Positions 9,752 to 21,221 of a DNA stretch of 64,000 bases are shown in pieces. The first letter of the stretch is position 1; each line of letters begins with the position of its first letter. Below the pieces are notes generated by a model. The model was not told the DNA's origin. It ran no database searches and was given only the letters and a program-made list of their open reading frames with translations. Both the position numbers and the translations under genes were made by a program. The stretch covers positions 71,212,984-71,276,983 of the forward strand of contig NC_088300.1 in NCBI RefSeq assembly GCF_032854445.1. The letters run 5' to 3'. The DNA is from Liolophura sinensis (lineage: Eukaryota > Mollusca > Polyplacophora > Chitonida > Chitonidae).

Positions 9752-9970
9752 TTATTTATCCCGCTAACGCGAACGTAAACGAAATTAGCGCGCCATACGT
9801 TTGTTGATCTGCTCGTCGCAGCGCGGACATGAACGAACTCCAAGCGGGGAAAAAAACCCAACCCACCCGTTTTGGCGCGACACATCTCAACACGTAACTC
9901 TACAAGCCGACCAGACAGTATACTGTACTATACTATACCATACTATACTATAGCATACACAGCGTCGACT
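9752..9970 (-). repeat. right terminal inverted repeat of the Polinton
   Basis: This is the inverted partner of 330-489. It is longer because of extra sequence between the GCGCCAAAAC block (9876-9892 region) and the inner AATTTCG-type block. It ends in GCGTCGACT at 9970. The embedded TATAC pentamer run (9919-9957) mirrors the left end. Confidence 0.8.
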
Positions 9971-10031
9971 CAACGACACCTCCTCCGCCCCAAATGGACA
10001 CGTTCGGCTCATTCTATACCACGTGTTTTTA

Positions 10032-10181
10032 ATGGATATATTTGACATCATTTCACAAGTGCGTCAAATCTGCGTAGACAATGACGACATTGACGAGCAT
10101 TTTGGGAAAGTCACCGACTGCATTGACAATACGCAGACATGTGGGCGCTTAAACCTGCCCAAGGTCAAATCAGTACATTAA
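10032..10181 (+). CDS. 49-residue Asp-rich ORF just outside the right TIR
   Basis: The frame starts at an ATG and reads MDIFDIISQVRQICVDNDD, with a balanced, non-repetitive composition and about 18% Asp/Glu. It begins 62 bp beyond the inferred end of the Polinton. It may be a host exon fragment, a cargo gene of a longer element, or chance. No family is recognised. Confidence 0.25.
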   Translation: MDIFDIISQVRQICVDNDDIDEHFGKVTDCIDNTQTCGRLNLPKVKSVH

Positions 10182-10847
10182 TAAGCCACTCACTACATTG
10201 ACAAGTCAATCACTACATCAACAAGTCAATGACTATACGTTAACAATACTATATGCAAACTTATTGTGATATTTTAGGTTGAAGTTTACCTTGGTAAAGG
10301 TTCGAAACTAGGCTTGGGCTCTGTCACTATTTGTAACCTCTTATAGTTACATGGACCAGAAGCTAGCGTTTCACTGGGAAAGTAAATGAACCTTATGTGC
10401 GTACAACGCTATAGGTACTTGAAATTGATTACCTTCAGCTTGCTATATAATGAGTCTATACTTCTATAATACACATAACGAGAAAATGTATTTCACATCC
10501 TGATATATTTCCAACAGGCTTCAAGATACATCAAAATGCGATGTGGTAGGTTACCATGACAACGTGGCATGTCCGGAGTAACGATGACACGATCAACCTT
10601 CCACTGTAAAATTCATATAATTCTAGATTTACCATTTTACCGTTATACATGTACTTTCAGAACAAACAATTCAGATACATTGAGATTCTCGAAATAACTA
10701 AATGTAAAATAATTTCGACCAAAGATTATCTTTAGGTAAACACTAACTGTCTAAACAGGAATTTTCTGTATTGTTCTGTTACCTGCCTGGTTCTAGTCGG
10801 CACTCACCTTTGCAGACGACGGGAACGTGAATAATGCTGGCGTTGCC

Positions 10848-10898
10848 GTGGATACTTGCATCCATGGTTACTTGCATCCGTGGATACTTGCATCCGTG
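10848..10898 (+). repeat. 16-bp tandem repeat, about 3 copies
   Basis: The unit GTGGATACTTGCATCC is repeated, with the middle copy reading ATGGTTACTTGCATCC, then a partial unit. Confidence 0.85.
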
Positions 10899-11189
10899 AA
10901 GGCATCTCCTTGTTAATCGTCGAGGACTATCACCATGCATCATGAGTTCCTGGATATAACTTGGATATACATTCAATGTTTCAATAAGTAAGGTGACATT
11001 CATAAAATATTCTTATTGATTTTTCATTATCTGTCAAGTAAGGAGGGAAGTCAAAACTCTGATGCATATGTCTTAAACTTTGCACTATATTTATATAGTC
11101 CTGTTTGAAATGTTCTGAGTGGCAAATGTGAAAAAGCACGTCTTACAAATTTACCGATACATCGATCTAAAGCAATACTTTGTCTATAC

Positions 11190-11222
11190 CATGGAGGTAG
11201 AATTATGTAATCTACCTCCATG
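11190..11222. repeat. perfect 12-bp-arm hairpin
   Basis: CATGGAGGTAGA is followed after 9 nt by its exact complement TCTACCTCCATG. It may be a cruciform or the scar of a foldback element. No adjacent T-run or gene makes it a terminator. Confidence 0.7.
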
Positions 11223-12222
11223 CTTATACAATTAACGTCAGTCTCGATAAGCCCAGTTTTACTTCATACTGAGTTTACTTGAAATGGCTTAATTACACCT
11301 ATACTTAACCAAAAAGTATACATTTTTTTCAGAAAAGGATTGCCACAAAAGCCTCGATCACGCCAAGTCTCGTGGACAGGCTCGTCCTGTCACGTGAACA
11401 TTAACCTAAAATCCATTCGCCGAAACTAAAAGCGACACAAATGAATCATTGAACATATAAATATGTGCTTTATTCGCAAAGCAATTATAGGTGTTAGCTC
11501 TGGGGTAACACCTGGTACAACATGCCTCATAAAGCCACATTTAAATCTGGGCAGATGTATTACGGAAGTGCATCAGTTACATTCCTGTGCATGCTTGAAT
11601 GCTCTGGGTGCCGAAACGTATACACTCAAAAAATTAATATGCTAATTTATACAAAATATCCATTGTCTGAGTGATGCTAGAATGTATTCTGTTATTTGTT
11701 TTATATTAAACATAACATTTTGTTAATTTAACAGAATCTTTGTGTTGATTTAATAGAGCGTGTGTGTTATATTTAACAAAATAATCTGCTGTAATAACAT
11801 TCGGTCGTTCAGACAATAGACTTTCTGTTACAGATTAGTTTTTTAGTGTAGTAGATTTAGATGTCATATAAAGCTAGTCTCCATAACCTTAGATTATCGG
11901 ATAGAAAAGTTGGTCCATTTAATGAATACAGCTTACTGCTACAAAAGACAAAACAGGGTTTACACTGTAAGTGTTATGTGAATCAAAAGCGTGAAGACCA
12001 CGTGATTTGTTGAAATGGTTGGGTCCAGCTGATCTTTACAAAAACAGAACAAACACAAGAACAACGCAGATGAAAATATCAAAGCTGAATGCGTGAGTGT
12101 TTTGTCTGTATCATCTAACCCTTTCCATACTTCCAAGAAAAAAAAAGATATTGATTGCAGTGATGTGCAGCTGTGTAAGGCAGGGTATACAACTCTCTCC
12201 TCAGTACAGATATACAGACAAC

Positions 12223-12343
12223 ATGGATAGCAGGAATTCCGTGCACACCACTGTCTCTCTGCTACTGCTGATTTGCTTCTCGGTGTCGGGGTGTCGCGGC
12301 GCTACCCGTCCACACGTCATCTTTATTGTGGCAGATGATTTAG
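12223..12343 (+). CDS. sulfatase exon 1: signal peptide and metal-site Asp pair
   Basis: It encodes a hydrophobic leader (TTVSLLLLICFSVSG) and then the PHVIFIVADDLG strand carrying two metal-binding aspartates. The donor is G|GTAAGA, phase 1. Confidence 0.92.
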
Positions 12344-15300
12344 GTAAGACCTAATATTTATCTAAATATTTCACAAAGTTATCAAAAAACTATCTTACAC
12401 TTAAGTCAGACCTAGTTAAAATTTCTACTTAAGAATCTTTATTTAACCCTAAGTCTTGTCTTACAATTTTAATTACATAATTGAATATTAACGTTTAGAT
12501 AAAAATCTTAGTTCAGTAGTAATAAGACACACTCAGACTAGTTTGACTTAAATCCAAATAGGCCTACTGTGTGATATCTGAGCCAATTGCACGAAGCCAG
12601 TTCTGACCTATGTCAAACTTTGATACTTCATTTAAACGCTTCTTTAAACCAACTTTTAAAGTATCGACATTAATTGTCGAAAACCTAGTAATAATTTCGT
12701 AAATGAAATCAATAAACTGGAACCATGTTTCTGGGCAAATGAAACAAAGTGTGTTCAGCAATAACGCACCAATGTGACTGCATGTTTTCTACGCCTGTTT
12801 TATCGTGTGAACATGAGAAAATAAACATACATTTGTGAGTACCTTTGTAACTACACAGTGTGCATCATAGCAAGCCGTTTTGGTATTCTAATTATTTATT
12901 TACTCAAATGGTGTTTTACGGTATTCTCAAAAATATTTCACTTGAACAACAGTCTAATATTACCCTGTCACATAGATGGGAATATCAACAGTCTAATGTT
13001 ACCCTGTCACATAGATGGGAATATCAACAGTCTAAAATTACCCTGTCACATAGATGGAATATCAACAGTCTGATATTACCCTGTCACATAGATGGGAATA
13101 TCAACAGTCTAATGTTACCCTGTTACATAAATGGGATTATCAACAGTCTAAAATTACTCTGTCACATAGATGGGAATATCAACAGTCTAATGTTACCCTG
13201 TCACATAGATGGGAATATCAACAGTCTAAAATTACCCTGTCACATAGATGGGATTATCAACAGTCTAAAATTACTCTGTCACATAGATGGGAATATCAAC
13301 AGTCTAATGTTACCCTGTCACATAGATGGGAATATCAACAGTCTAAAATTACCCTGTCACATAGATGGGAATATCAACAGTCTAATGTTACCCTGTCACA
13401 TAGATGGGAATATCAACAGTCTAAAATTACCCAGTCACATAGATGGGAATATCAACAGTCTAAAATTACCCTGTCACATAGATGGGAATACCAACAGACT
13501 AATGCTCGATGAGGATCACACACTTGTGTTCCACCAATATGGAGTGCATATATATGTACGCAGCATTGTAGCGTGATTGTGAATCGGGAGTTTACACTGG
13601 GGACTTTTGATTCCCCCACCCATAGCGAATTCGTGTAAGTGAACTATTTGTGAGTATGGTGTTAAGCAAAAATCCAATATATAAAGTAAGTATAACTTTA
13701 CATTATATTTATTTTTTATGGATTTATTTATTGACTTGGTTGGTGTTTTACGTCGTACTAAAGAATATTTCACGCATACGACGGCGGAAGCATTAGATTT
13801 GGATGAAACCGGCCCATTCGCAGGCGTCTGGCAGGCCTTCCCACGTCCCATCGGTAGGAAGATCGCATGAGCTAGAGTTGAGCTCACAGAGCCGCTCCTG
13901 ATTAATTCGGCTGCACTAGTGTCCTAACCACTCAGCATAGAGGCCCCATGTGGCATTGTTACACTGGCAAAACTGAAAGAATTACTTGGAGATATCACAG
14001 AACTTTAAGGAAACATAAATATTCGACGACTACAGATTGGTTAACAATGTTTTTCTCCTTCGTAGTGTTATTCAGGTATTCAATTGACGAGTTATATGTT
14101 GAAGGAATTGTATTATTCCATAGAAATCCTATGGATTCTGGTAAGCCCTTTCAGTATCTATATCGTAACTATGCATGTGTACAAGTCGTTTGTATCTTTG
14201 AAATAAATGGATACAGATAAACGTTAAATGTGTGTACATACAATTATTTTATACACATGTGAAATCTTTTGTATATACATGCAGTATGTATGAGGAAATC
14301 TTTTGTATATATGTGTGGAAATCTTCGGTACATGTGCAAATAAAACTACGTTTAGTTTGTTTGTACATGTAGTTTACATATTACATATTTGTAGTATGTT
14401 TATAGTTAATTTGAACGTATGCATAATTAAAGTTAAATAGGGGCCTCATTTCAGTACATGTGACAGTTAATCCTGTGATATCTCCAAGTAATCCGGTCGT
14501 TGTGAATTCAAGACCAGCTCATTCTCGCTTCCTCTCCGGTCGTACGTGGAAAGGTCTGGCAGCAACCTGCGGATGGTGGTGGTTTTCCACTGGGCTCTGC
14601 CAGGTTTCCTTCCACCATAATCCAGACCGCCGTGGAGTTGGTGAAATGTTCTTGAGTACGGCGTAAAACACCAATTGTATAAATAAATAATTGGAGAATA
14701 AATATCAAAACAGCTTGGTATAATGCACCTTGTATACTTACAAAGGTATTCACAACGTATGTTTATTTTCTCACGATAAAACAGACGTAGAGAACATGCA
14801 GTCACATTGGTACGTTATTGCTGAACACACTTTGTGCCAGTTGCCAGACTGTTCCTGTTTATTTATTTCATTTACAATATTATTAGGTTTTCAACAATCC
14901 ACGTCAATACGTTAAATGTTCGTTTAAAGAAGTGCTTAAATGAATAAATAAATTAATACATTCATATACTAAAACCCGCTTGCCCTTGCAGGCAAGCTGT
15001 TTCGGTATTCATTATCGAATGTTTCACATGTATACAGATAACCAGTGCTATATAGCTGCTACTCCTAGATACCTAGGCCGTAGTAATGTATTAATTGTAG
15101 TCGTTTTGAGGGATCATACTCTGATTTGTGGGTATAGGATTTATAACAGGGCTGCTAAGCGCTTTACGCATTAGTAAGCACTTTCTCCACTCATCTACAA
15201 GTGCTTTGCTAACACATGTATATAGAATTAGAAATAAATATCAAAACGGCTTGCCATAGTGCACTTGACAAATTCCAAGCCAGACAAGAATTGAATTCTA

Positions 15301-18300
15301 CTGGATGTCTCACATCACTATAGATTTCTCAAACTGATTTTGTAATTTAACGATATAGAAAAAGGTAGGCTGTAAGGCAAAGCTATCAGGTGTCAGTGAG
15401 TATACTACAGTGCTGTGCACATATCAATACACACTGTTTAAAACTGAATTGTAGTGCATTGAAGAGAAAACAGATTGCTTGGCCGAAATGAACTCAGAAT
15501 GACATTTTCTGCTTCATATATAAAATACCGATATCGCTGGAAGAGTGAGTGCAATATAATGGGAGCTTCCGTAGGCCAGTCGGTTAACATGCAGAGCAGC
15601 ATAATGATTCAGGAGTGATAAGCCGTGTGAGTTTAAGTCCAGCCATCCTAGCTTCATCTCCGGTTGTGCGTGGGAAACTCTTGCAGCAACCTGTGGATAG
15701 TTATGGATTTCCCCGGGCTCAATCCGTTTTTTGTTTAAAAAGCAGATTATCTCATTACATACGAGGACACTAGTTATTTTACATCATGCAAAGCTCCACT
15801 CAGCAAATTGAGATTTCTGAACACAAGATGTATTGGCCTAGAGGCTCCACGTCCCATTTCCCACATCATTATGCTTGCCGCCGTCTTATAAGTGTAATAT
15901 TCTTGAGTACGAAGTGAAAACACCAATCAAATCAAATCAACCTCACATCATCTTCTCCATCATACCATTTTTAATTTGCTACGTGTAATGTGAGTTCAAG
16001 TCCAGGTCATGCTGGCTTCCTGTCTGGTTGCACGTGGAAAGGTCTGGAATCAACCTGCGGATGGTCGTGGTTTCCCCTGGCTTTGCCCGGTATCCTCCCA
16101 CCGTAATGCTGGCGGCCGTCGTATAAGTGAAATATTCTTTAGTACGGGGTTAAACCACCAATCAGATAAATAAATAAATAAATTTAATAAACAGCTTTGT
16201 TTATTTGTGCAATAATATAACTAAACTACATGCGATATTAACTCCAACACTTTCACTGTTACAACATAAACAAAAGTACTTGGTTCAAAGAAAAAAAATT
16301 TCTCTTTTCTAAGGCTGGAATGACGTGAGTTGGCACAACCCTGATATCATCTCGCCACATCTCGACGGTCTCGCGCGAGATGGTGTGATACTAGGTTCTT
16401 CTTATGTGCAACCAAACTGTTCACCGTAAGTACAGTCACGTTTCAGTTCGTTTATGTTTTTACTCTTAGATATAGTTAGCTATATTTGATTTACCAACGA
16501 CCTGCAATAGGGCAGTATGTGGCTGGGATAAATAATAGTTCACATAACACTGTTTTCTGATGTTTAGTAATGTTTACCTAGTTAAATGTCAATGAAATGA
16601 TTATAAACTTTGCAGTTCAACAGACATAAACTCATGTCCTGAGATGAATTATGTTTTCAATGTGGGTTTCCTATTATACGTTATAATTAATGTCCTAATT
16701 CGGTGACTGTGAGTTCAAGTCCACCTCATACTGGCTTCCTCTCCAGTCGCACCTGCAACCTGTGGATGGTTGTGAGTTTCGAGACCGGTTTCACACTATT
16801 ATGCTCGCAGCCGTTGTACAAGTGAAATGTTAGAAGTCGTATAAGACGGGCTCCACTTTATTACATATATCGCAGGGTAGAACAAGACCTATCAAATTGC
16901 TGCAGGGAGACCACGCAGCCGGCTCTGCTTTAGACAGTTTTATTTTTGTGAAACGGCCCTAGTCAGTTTTATCCTAGCCTGCTTACGGTGCTCGGCTAAA
17001 CGACCCTTAGCCAGCTAACAGACGTTTATGGAGGGCTGCAAAAGTTTTGTGAAACTGGTCCCTGTACCTTTTCTGCATGAATACAAGTAAGCTATGTACC
17101 AAAATTATTAAAGAGTAATCTACTCGTGCTCGAGCGTCCTCATTCACTAGACAGTATCGTGATGTGCTAACTTTAAAGGATACATGACAAGCTTGGTTTT
17201 AATTTTATTTTATATGCAGTTAAGACGTGTCCAAGAGTGCAAAAGTAACAAAAAGCTTCTCAGATTTCTTCTTGGGGAGTAAAAGCTCATAGCGGTCAAA
17301 CACGGACTTTGTAGAGCGAGGAGAGAGTCCAAAGGAAGGATGCTAAGCTGACCCGCGTTCGCAGATGACGTGTTTCGAAAATTTAGGACAAGTGACTGAA
17401 ATATGCATGAGATGTTAGGCTGTTATTAAGAGATATAAAATACGCCTAAAATGAATTCCCTCTTTCAATATATTCTTTTGGCATAACTTTTTCCCAATTA
17501 ATATTAAAACCATAATATTTGTTAAGAGTACCTTTTAAACATCCAGCAAAAAAAGGTCGTTAAATATAAATGCCTTTGTAGCAACCTTCGCGAAGGTAAT
17601 CTGGCTTTTTCGCCTTTTCTAAATATTACTGCATCCAAAGACACGGACCATTCAAGTGTCAACATGTCTGGTCATGTCTTTCACTAAGTTATTTAAAAAA
17701 CAGGTGGAAAGCAGATTTTACAAGCGTGGGTGGGAAATAAATGTTCCATAAGACTGCAAGTTCTATAGTTTAAAACTGTGCTGATCATGCACAATTTACA
17801 AGCTCTCGGAGACGCCAACTTTACAGTTTCGTCCCTTTATATGTATTTGTACAAATATATACACCCGGTTAATGTGTGTGGCCTATGCATTTATGCTAAC
17901 TTTTGTCATCTGCGCATTCTTGCTAATATAATAAACTCTGTCAAAAAAGAAACGTAACCCCTGTCCTCGGATATCAAAAATTCGTTCGAATAAAGTTATT
18001 GCTTCCAAACTAAATTTTAGCCAAATGTAATGAAATTATACACGTTTTTAATGAAGATTACCATCCAAACAACTGCCTTTTCTCTCCTAAGTGTATTTTA
18101 TTGCTTATGACGTCACAACGCATGGACTGACCCTGTTGACGTCGCACACAGGACCATTCACATGCAAATCATGTCAATGGCAGTTATAGTGTGGGGGTGT
18201 ATAAAAGCCCATGTGCTTTCGTATTTTATTCATATATGCGTCGACGAAAGGCAGTCGGTAAAATGCCGCGACTGAGTGCTGCCGACCGAAATATCGCCAT

Positions 18301-21190
18301 TGGTCGTCTTCAAGCCGGAGAAAGTTTTGGTACTATTGCACGACACCTAAATGTTCACAAAACAACGATATCCCGACTTTGGAGCCGTTACAACAACTTT
18401 AATTCGACCAACGATCAACGGTCCTTCACCTGCGTAATCGGCATGCCCTACCACACAGACTGCCACACAAATATCAGGTTTGAGGAGAGTGTCGGCTCAA
18501 ACGATTAGGAACCGTCTGAAAGAAGCGGGTTTACGTGCCTGTAGACCAGTTGTTGGACCTGTACTACGCCCCTTACATCGACGCCTACGACTCAGGTGGT
18601 GCAACAACGTAAGGATATGGACTTTACAAAACTGGAGGCGCATCTGGTTTTCTGATGAATCCCGTTTTCTTTTGACACGTCACGACGGAAGACAGCGTGT
18701 GTATAGGAGACGTCATGAACGCTTTGCGCCCATCTGCGTCCGGCAGGTGGACAGATTTGGCGGAGGCAGTGTTATGGTTTGGGGAACCATCTCGTACAAC
18801 CAGAAATCAGACTTGGTGATCGTTCCAGGGAACCTGACAGCCCAACGTTACATCAACCACGTGTCACAGCCTCACCTTCTCCCGATTATTGACCGACAGA
18901 CACAGCTTTTTCAACAGGACAACGCCAGGCGTCATACTGCACGTGCAACAATGAACTTTCTGCAGGATTCCAACGTCAATGTCTTGCCGTGGCCCTCTAA
19001 ATCACCAGACCTCAACCCTATTGAACACCTGTGGGATACTCTGGATCGACACGTGCGTCAACGTCAGCCACCGCCACAGATGCTTCAACAGCTCGCCGTT
19101 GCGTTACAGGAGGAGTGGAGGGCCATTCCCCAGGAGAGAATCCGGCGTATTATCCGCTCTTGTCCAAGGAGATGCCGTGCAGTGATTGCCACTCGTGGTG
19201 GTCATACGAGATACTGAGGAAGACGCCCCCTGGTGAGCAACTGGTGTCTGTGAGATGACTTTTGAAAAGACAGTTTTAAACATGACCATCTTGATTATTA
19301 TTCTGCCAAATTTCTGACTTCTGTCTTCAATAAGAAAAAAGTTGTGCCGTCCTAAAACTAAATATTAAAATCTCTAAAATACGGGGGTTGCGTTTCTTTT
19401 TTGACAGAGTTTACATCTTTGTACGAAATTATCTCGTCTACGACAGTTGCAATATAAGCATATTATTCCCTACTATACTCCCAAATCACAGTGACGTGTG
19501 ATTTATCATATGCAATTTTTCTGGCTATTGACAGTAGAGTAGTTCCATTTGTATCATTTATGACAGGAACAAAAAATGAAATAAAATATGTCAGTAATTA
19601 CAAAACCGTTCCGTGTTGACAGCTCACGGAGTTGCTTCATGTCTGGCAAGTATCCTTACCACACGGGATTACAGGTATGCCTGCTATTGAAAATAATGGA
19701 AAACATCTAAAACTGCTACAAAATTGTTTCAAACACAGAAATTCGAAATCAAAGTACGGAAACAGATATATAGAAAAAGTAGTTTTTTTCACTAATAATG
19801 TTACCTGTAAACCTTTCAAACACTGTTGATTTTGTGACGAATAATTTAGTGACAAAAATATTTAAATATAATGTTTTGTGCCATATGTTTTGTGTGACTT
19901 CTTGATTTCTTCTGTATTCTGTTTTGAGTCGGGCGTTATCTATCCTCTGGAGCCCCGAGGCATGCCGTTGTCCCTGACAACCTTACCTGAAAAGCTGAAG
20001 GAAGCCGGGTACATAAACCACATGGTGGGCAAGTATGTATAAACCACTATACACAAACCTTCGCCACATCGACAGATGTAATAGTGTTCAATGTCTATAC
20101 GTTTACAGGCAATGTGTGTACAGACATTTCACCGATCGATAGGCTATTGTGGTAAAAGTGAAAAGATAGGAGAAATAGTTGGGTCCAGTGTGAAGCCGAT
20201 ACAGTTCGTGGAAACCATATTACAGGGACAAAACCTTTACTATTGAAAAAGCATATACTGGATATTAGGTCTGAACAGGTGCGACATATTCACATCATTT
20301 GAAATGAAAATAATTCTCTTTTTCTTGGAGAAAAACACATATTATTTGCAGGCCAGCATGTTTAAGCCATGGAAGTGGTATACCTGTAATATTTCACGGA
20401 ATGGTAAGCAAGCTGTTAACCTTTGCTATGATATTCAAAAACGATAATTCAGAAAAGTATCTGTAAGATTTAAAAAGAAATCAACAAGGCGAATAATATA
20501 CTTCATTTACAGGAATTATAGATTTTTGCAGTGTATTCAAAGTGACATTCTCATTCATTAATCACAGGTAGTTTATTCAGCATGATGTTGGTTTACTGTG
20601 ATACAAACAGGAAAGGTAAATAGTTTTAACATGTTATTTGCTGATTTTGATCTTGTGTCATGATTTCTAGACAAGCTGGGAACCTTAATATAAACGGTAA
20701 TTATTCATTATTCTAATTTTTCCTCGGAAACCTCAAAACTTCTACTCCGACATCGATCTATCTTGTAAGATCTGAATTCTTTTCTTGAACTTCAAGTTGT
20801 CTCCCGATTTCCAACATCTGGGCCGTTTGCACAGAAGGCAATTCTTGTCCCACAAGAAACATACTACAGAGGACAACTCGCATTTTTCGATAAACATTCG
20901 GGACCCTACAGACGACCACTTGCGTCCTGAGAAAAACAATCGCTACTCCATGCACACAAGACAACTTGTATAATGAGAAAACCAATCGAAGTGCAAGTTC
21001 GTAAGTTCCATCCTGAGAAAAATACTCAGGGCCCCACGGAAGATCAACTCAAATCCTGAGAAAAAAAAAACGGGGCCCCACAGCAGACAAATGGCATCAT
21101 GCGAAAACAGTAGGGGTCCAGTGCATACAAGACAACTTACATCCTGAAGAAAACAAACGGGGCCAAACAGAGGAAAAACCGCATCCTGTA

Positions 21191-21221
<31 letters not shown>

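Larger units (their letters stand above)
330..9970. mobile_element. degenerate, shortened Polinton/Maverick DNA transposon
   Basis: The element is bounded by inverted repeats that start AGTC and continue with a shared GCGCTGTGTATG block. Between them lie broken relics of the Polinton gene set: retroviral-type integrase, FtsK/HerA-like packaging ATPase, capsid-related proteins and type B DNA polymerase with zinc fingers. Polintons are usually 15-20 kb and duplicate 6 bp of target. This one is about 9.6 kb, every gene is interrupted by stops or frameshifts, the adenain-like protease was not found, and the 6 bases on either side (TTGAAT and CAACGA) do not match. It is therefore a non-autonomous or dead copy with internal deletions, or an unusually compact lineage represented here by a decayed member. 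Family identity is read from protein motifs and is fairly secure. Exact ends are inferred from the repeats. Confidence 0.82.
9971..12222. other. spacer between Polinton and sulfatase gene
   Basis: It includes a 49-codon ORF at 10032, short CAATCACTACATCAACAAGT-like repeats at 10185-10240, a 16-bp repeat at 10848 and a hairpin at 11190. The sulfatase promoter must lie in its 3' end. I see no clear TATA box there. Confidence 0.5.

Noticed and set aside
324-9976. 6-bp target duplication of the Polinton
   Set aside because: TTGAAT and CAACGA at the inferred ends do not match; either decayed or the true ends differ.
12097-12222. Upstream in-frame ATG extending the sulfatase by 42 residues
   Set aside because: It would place a Lys-rich, Cys-containing stretch before the signal peptide; the ATG at 12223 directly precedes a good leader.
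12860-13576. 238-codon ORF with 13-residue repeats
   Set aside because: It is the 39-bp minisatellite read in frame; stops are absent because of the unit length, and it lies in an intron of the sulfatase.
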